A DNA stretch of 64,000 nt, from NCBI GenBank assembly GCA_029747585.1, contig JAPEVF010000002.1:236994-300993 (forward strand), read 5' to 3'. Position 1 is the first letter of the stretch; every line of letters begins with the position of its first letter. Below are positions 35,769 to 46,695 of the stretch, in pieces. Under the pieces are notes generated by a model. That model did not search any database and was not told the DNA's origin. It was given only the letters and a program-made list of their open reading frames with translations. The position numbers were made by a program, and so were the translations under genes. This DNA comes from Pleurotus djamor. Its lineage: Eukaryota; Basidiomycota; Agaricomycetes; Agaricales; Pleurotaceae.

Positions 35769-36888
35769 CGTGGTCAGTGGCGCCTTAGTGGTCAAGAAAG
35801 GTGTGGAGGTGGATGGTGATGGTAGGAAAGAAAGAGAGACACAAGGTTCGGAAATTCAAACCACGCAAACAAAAGGAAGGCTGGTTGAAGTGTGGCAGGA
35901 AGAAAGGGAAGGGAAGAACACGCCAAATTCAACTTGCAACAAATGTCTCAACCTGGTTCACTCACATATCAGACGCTTACATAAAATTGGCCCCTCCTTG
36001 GTCGTCGTTCGCCACGTTGTCCTCGCTTATCCCTTGCCCTTAGCCACTAGCGACTACCGTTGGCACTTAAGGTACCTTGTTTGCACGGCCAGGCTACCAC
36101 AAAAAGTCTCCGGTATAAGACTCCGGGCGAAAGGTGGCGAGCTGCGGCAGTAGAAGGCAGCCAAAGACCTTGAACCAATTCTGCACATTGACGTACTTTG
36201 CGTCTCCTCAATTGTGACCATTTTATAATGTGGTACAATTACCTTAAAGTAGCCTAATATTGAGCAGTGCTGTGATTACATTTCCCGAAGACTAGGTTTG
36301 ACCTCTGTGGAGTGAAGGGGTGGCGGAAGAATCCTCCGTTGTCACTTCGCTTTTGCTACTTCTCAGCGGTGGCCACTAGCTACTACGTACTACAGTAGAA
36401 CATGCGTCTCTGCTAGTAGGGCCTGAAGCGACCGTAGAACTTGTTGTTCAATGCGTATGATGTTGAAGAAAAAGCCGATGTTGGTTCCCCCACGTCCTGC
36501 ACCAGTCAATGGATGTAAGTACAATGGATGGGCGTTGGTGGCGCCGTGGCGATCACTTCGTGCGGATTGCTTCTCATATCATACTCAACTCTGGGTGTCC
36601 GTGACCCAGCAGTTTGAATGGAGAGTCGAAGAACAAAACGACGAGTTAGGAGAGGGAGAGGACCCATGAACGCGATTTGCGCACTGTGCACCGTTCCGCC
36701 AGGCTAAGTCGGCTAAAGATGACTCATATATGTACCATACCCGTTTCTTAAGCGTGGAAGCAGCCCTCTCAGAGGAAAAATCCATGATTTCACCCGGCAT
36801 CCGAGACTCCTGTCTCCTATCAATATTCTCACGCTACCCAAATATGGAAAGTCAGTCAGCATCACTATCTTCACCGCCAACGATCGCC
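35769..36888. other. 1.1-kb intergenic region between divergent genes
   Basis: Lies between the zf-PARP gene (leftward) and the Lgl/Sro7 gene (rightward), so it should hold both promoters and the 5' UTR of each. One intact 72-codon ATG frame at 36451-36669 is listed separately. No domain or consistent exon chain is otherwise seen. Confidence 0.55.
36451..36669 (+). CDS. possible small ORF or upstream ORF, 72 aa
   Basis: An ATG frame starting MRMMLKKKPMLVPPRPAPVN and ending EWRVEEQNDELGEGEDP is open for 72 codons. The start is basic and Pro-rich and the end acidic, which looks more protein-like than the middle (WALVAPWRSLRADC). A GTAAGT inside suggests an intron, but the simple acceptors I tested do not keep the frame. 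It ends 220 bases before the Lgl/Sro7 start on the same strand, so it could be an upstream ORF in its leader. Confidence 0.22.
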   Translation: MRMMLKKKPMLVPPRPAPVNGCKYNGWALVAPWRSLRADCFSYHTQLWVSVTQQFEWRVEEQNDELGEGEDP

Positions 36889-39800
36889 ATGGTGTTCCAC
36901 CACTCATCCTTTCTGGATATTTCTTCCGCACTACGAGACAGGCAGGACTGGAATGTGGCCTCTCTTAGGACGTTCATCTACTATTCCGACATTAGCGCAC
37001 TCGCGTACGACCCCATCTCTGGTCTACTAGCTCTCGGTAAGCCATCATCGTAGGGAGACCACCACTTTCTCGGTCTTATTCGAGCTCGAGGCACGAGCCA
37101 GGGAGCGATAGCGCTCTTTGGATCTCCTGGAGTGCAATGTCAAGTCTCACTCAGGGAACCTGTCGCTGTCAAGTTCGTTCAATTCGCGTCGTCCTTGTCC
37201 CGACTTATTTGCCTTGGTACGCTTCTCAACCTACTTAACAACCCTGTGTACATGTACTGAGATTGCTGAAGATGTAAATAATGAAGTACATATGTGGGAT
37301 CTTGAAGATCTACTGCAGAACCTCCCGAAACATCTTGGCACTGCAAAGTTTGACGAGGCATCGTACGCCTAGTGAAACTGATCGCTTACATTCTGAGCTG
37401 ACCACGTCCTTGCAGAGCATTGTCACTTTCTCCATGTCACTCTCATGTTGGTCTTAGAAGCAGTCAACAGTGCGCAAAGTTGTTGACAATGCTAATAGGC
37501 ATTCATAACGCTCCAGTCAGGCGTCATCAGGACGTATGACATAGCTTGCCTCCGCAAGTCCCCGTATGTTGCACCTAATATGTGGTCACTATATAAAGAG
37601 AAGATGACTGCCAGTGGCATGCCTGATCTGGGCATCCCCGACAGGTATACCAATTCTCGTCTTCTAGTATTCCTTTGATCAACCTTGAAAACTTGAATTC
37701 CCAGCCCTTTCGGTTTGGATGCTGTACCACACCCTCGCAACCTCAATCTACTTTTTGTCGTTTACGGAGGCAAGTATCTCTCTTCAAATTATGTTCTCCC
37801 AATATTGAATTCTAAGACTACCGCAAACATACAGGGGGTATCGTGCTCTGCGACTTGGTTCGTCATCGTCATTACAAATTTCCACTTCGTCAACCTCCAA
37901 CTTGGAAAAGACAGAGCGAAACTCGCTCAGAGTTTATGAGTTGATCCTCTCGCCGGGAGCACCAGGAGGTGCTGGATACAACAGTGAGGACCTGCTGACA
38001 CACCGGAAACCTTCTGTTATGACTATGGCCATCCATCCTTCTGGTCATTTTTTTGCCGCTGGCTATTCGGATGGTTCTATCGCCTACTGGGCCGTAGAAG
38101 ATGAGGACCAGCCACTCATGGTTCGCACTTTGGACGACATAGACGTGGACGTTGTGGACGCAGAAAAGCTGGATAAATACCTTCCCAGCGGCGGTCTTCC
38201 TACCCAGGGTCGTGGATCAAAGGTTCAAGCGAGCGCTCGAGATCCCATATTCAAATTGACATGGAGTGGATTTTCTAACTCTTCCGACCCCAGAGGAGGT
38301 CATACGACTCTAACCATCCTTGGTGGTACATTTCCCGATGACGCTCCCGGCCTCATCGTCCATTATTTGCCTCCATTCAACCCACCTGAACCCCCTGCTA
38401 CTCCAGTCAACAGACCAGATCAATTACCAACATTTTTCCGCAATGCAATGCGTGACTCTGTCGTACCTTCGGCAACATATTTCTACGCCACAAATACAAT
38501 CGTCCAGGACTACCTCCTAGTTCCAAGCAATACCCCTCACTTTGGAGGTGCTTATGATCCAATGGCGATTCTTCTCTTATGTGAAGGAGCGGGGGGCACA
38601 CGAATCCTTGAGGCTCGGCAATTTCCTCCACCAACCTTCACTGACAAAGAGGCTGAGGCTGAGGCTGAAGGAAATGGAAAGGCAGCCGAGAATACCGATG
38701 TTGAGGATCTGCTCGTAGAAACTCTCCGGAGCATGCAGATGAGCAGTGATCCGGATTCTCTGGCCCTCCCTCTTCCATTGGAGTATGGCCGGTCCTTAGT
38801 AGACGGTAGATTGACTACACTTGAACGCGACGCACACCAAGCATTACTGAACGCTCCGGGCGATCTGCATGACCAACTTGAACTCAACGGCGGAATAGCA
38901 TGGGTGGATCCCTCTCATGCGACCGAACTCAAACATGCCAAGGTGGGATTTATGATACACTCATCACAACTTCGTTGTGCTTACTCCATAACAGTATCAA
39001 CCCCATCGCCTCCTCGTCACCCATCACAACGACCTCACCGTTCATTTCGCTGACCTGAGCTCTCAGCTCCTCATGGGTTCGGAAGAACGCATCCAATCCA
39101 ACTTCCCCTCTCCCCTGACGCATTTAAAGGTTGACTTGAATGTCGTCCTAACTGAACCTTCGGTAGCAGCACATCTTTCATCGCCTCAAATTAGCTCCAC
39201 GTACCTCACGTCGGAGTCCCTTGAGTGTCTAATTGCTCTACGCACGGGCGAAGTCTTTGTGTATCGTCCAAAACCAGATAACTACGAGGTGCCTATGTTT
39301 CGGTCTTCTGAAGATGATGAATTGGTTATATTATCGCACGTGCCGACACACTCCACGTCCAAGTTTTCTCCTCACTTCATGCTCGCTCCCGGGAGAGGGC
39401 CCGTCTCAGCCTACGCTCTCTGCGATATAGGTGTGCTTTTACAGTTCTTCCAATGTTGAAATACGTTGACAGTCAGCAGGTTTTCTGGCTACTGCGTACG
39501 CGGATGGAACCATCTACATTGTCGACATGCGTGGCCCTAGAGTCATCCTTCGATACGACCCAGTAGAGAACTCCCGTTCAAGACACTCTTTCGCGTTGCC
39601 ACTCAGTCGCCATAGCTCAAGTCACCCAGTCGGCTCTTTGTCGTGGTCTATCTGTCCACTGAGTACTGGTAAGGCGATCGTTAAAGTGGTCATTTTGTTG
39701 GCTTATGTTCATCATTCAGATCCACAACTTCGCGTCCGTCTAATCGCTGTACGAACCACCGGAGCGACTGAGATCTTCACCCTCACGAAATCGCAAATCG

Positions 39801-41026
39801 GTGCATGGTCATGCAAAGACTCTGATATCCAAACCACCGACTCCGTTGATGATCCAATCCCAACCGGAAGCTTCGTTATAGACCCGAAGAACGGAGCGAT
39901 CCTCGGCGCAACCTCCTCAAAACTGTCGACGACGATTTCACGTAGCCCTACTGGATGTCTATGGGTAGTTTGCGGTGCAAAGAATGCGAAATGCATCGTC
40001 GATATTACAGGTGATCAAGTTGGTAAAGCCCGATGGAATACTAAATCTGGTCTCGTTAACGACGTCCAGATTGTTGAGAAGAATGGTAAGTACAGCCTAG
40101 TTAGTCTATCCAGGTGCTGATATATTCCATGGACAGGATCTCGTGCGTTGGTCGCCATGACCGGGGCGCATACTGTTTATGTTCATTCCCTTCCTGAGCT
40201 TGAATTACTACACACCCTTCTCCTCCCATCGACCCGTTTCTCGTGAGCAACCTTACTTCGTATAGCTTCGGTTCTCTTATATTCTTTGAATAGCTCCCTT
40301 ACCCTAGACTCTTCTGGCGACTTCATCCAGTGGCAGCGGAATACTCAAAGCAACGCTATATCTCGCGCCACGTATGGCACCCTCTTCAATGTCCGACGTA
40401 CATCAGGACTTCCTCTTCTCGACTTCGTGGCTACGAAAAAGGACATTCCACCTCCCCCACAGCCAGTGTCCATGGGCCCAGCCTCGATCTTAGGGTCTTG
40501 GTTCTCATTCGGGCAGAGTGTAACTGGGGATCAAATTGATACTTTGTGTGAGTTTCGGCTTGGTCAAACACATTTTGACCCCAGCTAACACCAGGTGTTG
40601 TTCATTCCTTCGTCGATTTTAAACAGTGGGTGGGCCAGACAGACCTCTCCCAACACCCAAACCTCGCCAAGGCGAATCAGGCACATCAGGCTCCTATGCT
40701 GGCTACAGTGCTGCTGGCATTGCGACTTCCGTTTCGAACGCTCAGACTGGATTGTACAATAGATTGCAATCTGCGCTGAGCGAACGAGGGTCAGTAACAT
40801 TTTGCCTTTCAAGTATCTCCTTCCCTCAATTGTCGTGAATAGGCAAATGCTTGACAGCCTTCAGGAGCGTTTCAGTGATCTAGAACAGGGCAGTCGGGAT
40901 ATGGCCAACCAGGTGCGCTGAGAATGTTTACTGCCAACAAGAACGTTTATCTGAGTTTTATGCTTGCAGGCGAAACGTTTAGCCGCTGAGCAAACAACAA
41001 AGCGGTGGTTCATGGGATTTGGATAG
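36889..41026 (+). CDS. Lgl/Sro7/tomosyn family WD-repeat protein with C-terminal R-SNARE-like motif
   Basis: The start is placed at ATG 36889 (MVFHHSSFLDISSALRDRQD) because family members begin a few residues before a similar LRDxQDW motif. Early exons join as YYSDISALAYDPISGLLALG, TSQGAIALFGSPGVQCQVSL and SSLSRLICLDVNNEVHMWDL, the first beta-propeller. The second includes HPSGHFFAAGYSDGSIAYW, IAWVDPSHATELKHAKYQPH, GFLATAYADGTIYIVDMRGP and GSRALVAMTGAHTVYVHSLP. The C-terminal 65 residues form a coiled coil: LYNRLQSALSERGQMLDSLQ, then ERFSDLEQGSRDMANQ, ending TTKRWFMGFG. Its Arg in LSERG aligns with the zero-layer Arg of VAMP proteins. Sro7 and tomosyn bind Q-SNAREs and the exocyst and regulate polarised exocytosis at the plasma membrane. 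More than ten short introns are present; a few small exons around 37400-37900 were not resolved base by base. Confidence 0.87.
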
Positions 41027-41129
41027 TACGCTGCCATAGAAAGATAAGAAAGATGCGAAATGGAATGTATGTATTATTTGAAGGATGCTTGAGAAGTGAA
41101 CTATGCTTCGATGGAGCTTGTGACGTTAC

Positions 41130-41941
41130 TTAAGTATCCTTGCCAACAACAGATTCCGTCAAAGACGCCGTTATCTTCTTGCGCCATTCGTTCATCATGC
41201 CAAGGAAGCCATCATCACTGGACGTTGTTTTCTCATGGTTCCACTCCTCCGTATGGCGCACAATTTGGTGATCTTGATTGGTTTCAATTGTTAGCAGGGA
41301 GTTGAGGGTCTGAGTAACCAAACCATGGTCAAAAACTCGCGCTCGATTATGACTGATGGAGTAACTACAAACCTTGGTTGGAGACTTCGACGGGTCGCGA
41401 TAGTAAGATACATCTTGATCTATGAGAATGGTGCTCTCAAGGAGGGATGGTGGGTTCTTCAAGACTCGGAATTTCGGGATGTCAGCCTTGGGAAACACCT
41501 AGGACAAACGTTTATTAAATAAGTAATGGATAGGAAGGCGTTGTTGAGGCGTCAGCGCGAACCTTGGCGAGTCCAATGAATTGGGCCTTGATGGAAGAGG
41601 GGCCTTTGGCGATGCCGACGGGGTCATGGAACTGTGAATCGGGCGCGTAGATGTCAAATGTGGTCTTCGACATTGTTGTCAGATCTTTGGTCATTCGGTG
41701 GGACGAAGGTGAAGCTACGCACCTTTGTCGGAGCACACGAATACATCTCCTTAATAGCCTGAATAACTTTCAGCTCGTATTGGAGGGGCTCTCTCTCCTC
41801 TAAGGCCTTTGTTTCGAAGGGCTTGAGTCCTGAAGCATTGGTCGAGACTTCGTTGGTCATGATAGAGTAGACTTTGAAGAGACAGATGAAACAAGCGAGG
41901 TAGATGAGGAAGGTGGTAAAGGAGGAAGAACGAATATGCAT
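41130..41941 (-). CDS. NTF2/SnoaL-like domain protein with N-terminal hydrophobic segment
   Basis: ATG 41941 opens MHIRSSSFTTFLIYLACFIC, a signal-anchor-like hydrophobic stretch; a second Met (MTNEVSTNASG) 27 residues later could start a soluble form. Exons then read QYELKVIQAIKEMYSCAPTK, STFDIYAPDSQFHDPVGIAK, GPSSIKAQFIGLAKV, FPKADIPKFRVLKNPPSLLE and ETNQDHQIVRHTEEWNHEKT. The pattern of a helix, a DIYxxxxxFxDPxG motif and a final His-x3-Glu-Trp strand is typical of small SnoaL/NTF2-fold proteins of fungi. A ligand or enzyme activity cannot be deduced. It is divergent from GOS1, with 235 bases between the starts. Confidence 0.7.
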
Positions 41942-42176
41942 GAGCTCAAGTTTCGAGGAGCCATAACTTTAAATACCATGGACGCAGAGGCGCGGCTGGC
42001 GGATAGCGACGTCATGATGACTGAGTCGGTCAAGCAAAGGGGCTCCCTGTAACTCCTATCCAAGCTCGGCAAACTCCGACAAGACAATCGCGGTCGGACG
42101 TGTTCAACGCTGTGGCAACGGACACTGCAAACTCTACTGCGCACTTCAGCAACACTTGACCCCCCCCCCGGAAACC

Positions 42177-43138
42177 ATGTCGTACGAAACACTTCACCGA
42201 CAATGTAGGACCCTAGAAGCGCAATTCGACTCAAAGTTAACATCTTATTCACGGCTCGCTTCGAATATTTCCCGACACAACAATGACGTAGAGGCAGAGG
42301 GTTCGATAGAGACATGGAGGACGCTTGAGCAGGATCTGGAAGAGCTTTTGATTAAGGTGAGCTCTTCAGCATATCATGAACTAATGCAGCTGACGTGAAT
42401 TGACCTGGCGTATGAAGCTTCAGGACACAAACGAGCAGTTAGCGGCACTGAGTAATGTTGCTGAAACTCCACTATCGCAGTCCATGATGCGGTCAATACA
42501 GCGGCACAGAGATGTACTACAGGACCAGTCTCGTGAATTCCGACGGACGAAGGTCGGTTCCGGATTGACTTTGCGTCTCCCTTTGCTTACACTTGTGCAG
42601 ACGAATGTACAGCTAGCTCTCGACCAGGCCAATCTGCTCACTGGTGTACGAAATGATATAGAGTACGCTTTCTTTGTGATTCCGTATCTGAAGGTCATGA
42701 ATTGACTGCCCCGCTAGTGCCTACAAGAGTTCCGCGGCGGATGCTTTGTTAGCAGAACGTGGGCGTATTGATAGTTCTCATAGAATGACGGACGATGTGA
42801 TACAGTACGTCGCCCTTCAATCATCCCCACTTCATGACATACCGCTTCATGGGACGCTTACCTACCTTGACATCACAGGCAAGCCTACGAAACGCGAGCA
42901 GAGTTCAATTCACAGCGAACATCACTGGCAGGGATCAACACGCGTATGACGGGTGTGATAAGTACGTGCCCTTTTCTCGATAGCAGGGGCCAATGCTGAT
43001 GCTGTTCGTTTAGATACCATGCCTGGCATAAACAACCTTCTGTCCATGATCAAGACACGACGGCGAAGGGACGCTATTATCTTAGGACTTGTCATCGGCA
43101 TATGCTTTATACTATTTTTCACATACATGTGGAGATAG
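42177..43138 (+). CDS. GOS1: Golgi Qb-SNARE Gos1 (GOSR1/GS28)
   Basis: The protein starts MSYETLHRQCRTLEAQFDSK and runs through IETWRTLEQDLEELLIKLQD, SMMRSIQRHRDVLQDQSREF and RTKTNVQLALDQANLLTGVR. The SNARE motif includes MTDDVIQQAYETRAEFNSQR, with Gln before Arg as the zero-layer residue, and SLAGINTRMTGVINTMPGIN. It ends with a tail-anchor helix (AIILGLVIGICFILFFTYMW plus R). Gos1 acts with Sed5, Ykt6 and Sft1 in transport within the Golgi and from endosomes. Six introns of normal size are seen. A run of ten C bases (42160-42169) lies eight bases before the ATG and may be miscounted in the assembly. Confidence 0.93.
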
Positions 43139-43185
43139 GCAGATCAACCACTTTGGACACTCTATTGAATGTGACGCATCAAAAG

Positions 43186-44424
43186 TTATCGCGACTCGTT
43201 GACCGTCGTCTCCTTGCGAACCGGTTTCTTCGCGCGCTTTCGTGTGCTGTGGTTACCTGCTTGGAACAGTCTAAAGTTTCTTTCCAACGTGCGCACCANC
43301 CCCCCATTCTTCTTCAGGTAGGTCATCTTGTGTCCACCCAGTCTCGACCGTCCAGCCCTTAACCTCTGAAACAATCGTAACCATCTCCCATACCCTCTTG
43401 GTGCACTCTTCAATGTCATGGAAATCTGATTCCACGAGAAGCCTATCGGGTGCACACACGGTGATCAACTTTCTGTGGTTGGGAGACCGCGCATTGATGG
43501 CAGTAGAGAGCGACAAAAAGACATTGGGGAATTTATTCTGCAAACGGGAAATATCATATGAGCTACGTCGATGGCCATACCTATCAAGCCCAATCTTCCA
43601 TGATGGAACCTCACCTGAACATCCACCAAAGTTTCCGGGCTCCACCCACAACTGTGCATATCAGCGCTGATCGTGTTAAAACGCTCACCATGCTTCTTTC
43701 GCATCCGTTGCATCAACTCTATTGTTGCCTGTTGCGCTTTCACACTATGGAAACTAATGTTTCTACCCATCTCAACGGCTAGGTCTACTTGTGCTTCAGC
43801 AATGATGAGCTGATGCTCTATGGGGACGGTGAATGGGGTGAGTTGGCGGGGTGAGGCTGAGTAGTCGATGGGGACACGGAAGGAACGATCAAGGCCTATT
43901 TCCCCCACCATGGAGTTTGGGAATTCGGAGAGGTTCGCCCGCATTTCGTTCATGATATCAGTCATGACAATGGGATCCGGCAATGTCGCCAACAGTATGT
44001 TGAAGATGTCCTCACGGTCTGGGTCCACTGATGATGTATCAGGAAGGAATAGACGGCGATAGTGATCCTCCTTGCTCTTTACAGCATCGACGGAAATAAT
44101 ATGTGTGAACCAAGGGTGATACCCTTTGTGAGAGGCGGGAAGGATGGATCAGAGAAGTGTCATTAGAGTTGTCGTCGGTGAGAGCATTTATGATTAGCAC
44201 TGACCGAAGCACGGAATGACTTTTTCTGGGTATTCTACCGCCAGGTTACGCACGAGTTGCTGGTCTGATTGACGCGTGGACATTGGACAGATGGTGATGG
44301 GTAGGCGGTGCATGGTATCAGGGGAAAGTGTTGATGGTGAATCAGTCGGATGGCAATGGACATCAACAACATGCTCTAAGACAGCTTCACATGGGAGGAC
44401 GGCGTTGACCGTGTCTTGTGGCAT
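43186..44424 (-). CDS. TatD-family hydrolase, Cut9-interacting Scn1-like
   Basis: The protein begins MPQDTVNAVLPCEAVLEHVV and has DVHCHPTDSP, the metal-binding His-x-His of TatD amidohydrolases. After a splice it continues GYHPWFTHIISVDA, then MVGEIGLDRSFRVPIDYSAS and TVPIEHQLIIAEAQVDLAVE, with GEIGLD as the next metal motif, then MGRNISFHSVKAQQATIELM and ISADMHSCGWSPETL. The last part has DRLLVESDFHDIEECTKRVW. The arrangement matches S. pombe Scn1, found as an interactor of the APC subunit Cut9; TatD proteins otherwise are DNases. Near the 3' end the frame breaks at N 43299 in a C run; correcting it continues VRTLERNFRLFQAGN to a stop at 43186. The gene ends only 48 bases from the GOS1 stop and is divergent from TRM5. 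Confidence 0.82.
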
Positions 44425-44580
44425 GTCAGACCGTCGGGGTATGGGAGTTCTAGGAAGTAACTTGGCAAGGAAGAGTTGGAGGACAACTGCCCAATGACGT
44501 ATGCTATTTGGACTTGATGATTTATAGGGCTGTTGCCTTCCACCAGCCTAAAACGAGCAACTGCGATCTCGGAGGATTCT

Positions 44581-46408
44581 ATGTTTCGCCTTCTCTCGAG
44601 ATCATCCCTCCGCGTACGGCAAACAGCAATCAATCACTCCAAGTTCACTATAGCTATCCCAGGCATGCGCGGCAAAGTCACCCTTGATTCATCCCCGCCA
44701 GTACATCGGGGGATGATGGACTTGGATCGTAGCGCTTTTCACCGGTCAATTCCTGTGCTCGCTATTAGCGCACCACAGGAGAAGACCGGTGTCCTTCTCA
44801 AGTCAGATGTAGTGAAAAAGTAGGTAAGGTCTCTTCGTGATTTTAATCCTCGCTGACATTTAGGTTTGTAGGGTCATAATGAACCTACCCAAAGTTCGTA
44901 CGGTGGTCAATACTGCCTCGGACGCCGAATCAAACAATCGATTGGTGCTTTTGCGCGTCGCTGAAGAAGGTTTGAGAATATTACGCGACTTATGCGAGTT
45001 TGGAGCTAACCCTGGTGCAAGGAAGCGGACATACCTACGGTTACACGCGACTTTTTGCGGGAAGAGTCATTCCCCTTAATTCCCTACACGCTGCATCTTG
45101 ATTACGATTATTGGACTGCAGGTGCGTGCGACTAACTGAATTCATGTACGACTCTCTCCTTGACGCATTTTCCTAGATGAAATTTTGCAAGCAGTGTTAC
45201 CTGAGGAGCTCTGCGACGGCTCGCCAACCGGTTTTGCCATGACAGGGCATATCGCTCATATGAACCTATTGGAGGAATACCTCCCGTATAAACACCTCAT
45301 CGGCCAAGTGATTTTGGATGTATGTTAGGTGTTTCCGGTGTTGCATCTCCCGAACTGATTATTCTCTAGAAAAATAAGCGAATTACAACAGTCGTCAATA
45401 AGCTTGATAGCATAGATAATCAATTCCGATTTTTCAAGATGGAGTTGATTGCTGGCGAACCTAACTACATAGTTGAACATGTGTGTCGTCCGCTCTGCTA
45501 TCTATTGAACATTCAACTCAATACACTCCTCTCAGCACGAATCTGGTTGTCGCTTCACTTTCGATTTCACCCAAGTTTACTGGAACTCTCGGTTGCACAC
45601 TGAACATGATCGACTCGTTCAATCATTTCAACCCAAAGACATCATCGCAGATGTATTCGCTGGAGTCGGACCCTTTGCTCTTCCCGCAGCAAAAAAGGGA
45701 TGCGGCGTCCTTGCCAACGATCTCAACCCTAATAGCGCCAAGTTTCTTTCCAAGAATGTGGCAGATAACCGAGTTTGTGATCAATACTACCGTGACTGAA
45801 ATTGTGCTTACTCGGCCTTTTTTACAGGTGGGTGACCTAGTTCGAGTTTCTTGCGAGGACGGTCGAGAATTTATTCGCCATATCTCTCGACGGTTGTATG
45901 ACAATCCGTTCCCGCCATACACGGGCCCAAAGCGAAGTCGAACACAGGAGAAGGAAGACCGTAAACGACGTCAAGAGGGAAAAGCGACAGATACTTCCCA
46001 GCTTCAGGATAGGACGATATCCCCTCCTCGCCAGTTGATATCCCATTTTGTCATGAATTTGCCCGACTCTGCTATAACCTTCCTTGATGCTTTCCGGGGA
46101 ATATGGACTTTCATGCGGAGCGAACGGAATTTGAGCGGGGAGGTTCCACTGCCAATGATACATTGTCACTGTTTTACTCGAGAGCTGGAAAAAGAAAAGG
46201 CTGAAGCGGATATTCGTCGGGTGAGTAGTGGAATCTCGTTTCCTCCCCACAGTGTTGACACCTGATTTTGATGCAGCGAGTGGAGGAACAGCTGGGGCAT
46301 GCGATTAGTGAGGATGTATCGTTCCATCTTGTGCGGTCTGTTGCTCCCAACAAGGAGATGTACTGTATTAGCTTCCGACTGCCGGCTGAGGTTGCTTTCG
46401 CCAGCTGA
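44581..46408 (+). CDS. TRM5: tRNA (guanine37-N1)-methyltransferase Trm5
   Basis: ATG 44581 starts [20 protein letters not shown], a basic, Ser-rich, acid-free leader that looks like a mitochondrial presequence. A later Met ([12 protein letters not shown]) could start a nuclear/cytosolic form. The catalytic part reads [59 protein letters not shown], then [20 protein letters not shown] and [20 protein letters not shown], the AdoMet site, [14 protein letters not shown] and the late [19 protein letters not shown], the NLP catalytic motif. A lysine/arginine-rich insert ([17 protein letters not shown]) precedes it. The enzyme makes m1G37 next to the anticodon and prevents frameshifting; in yeast it works in both nucleus and mitochondria. 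Introns are short; the stop is at 46406-46408. It is divergent from the Scn1-like gene by 156 bases. Confidence 0.93.
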
Positions 46409-46695
46409 TTGATAGCTTGATGTTTTTTTGTCATTGCCCTCGGTAAAATTTATGCGATGTGAACATTTGGACCTTGCGTNCNGGCTCGTTCGGCCACCGA
46501 AGCGATTGCTATTTTGGGCCGGAACGCGTCTAACCCCGCAATTTTTTGCTCAAACTCCATTGCGGGCCACCCTTTCAACGCACAACCTCTGTACCTTATC
46601 ACCCTGCGTGGGCCACACGAGCTAACCACCCTCCTTGGATATACCCTTCATCGTTTCCCCTCTTTCTCTCTCTACATAATATCTGCTACTTGGTC

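Noticed and set aside
42160..42169. Poly-C run before GOS1 as a regulatory element
   Set aside because: Another C run (62984-62995) lies in an intron, and homopolymers here are unreliable, so no function is claimed.
1022..46408. tRNA-modification cluster of TRM6 and TRM5
   Set aside because: The two genes are 42 kb apart with many unrelated genes between them; no evidence of linkage.
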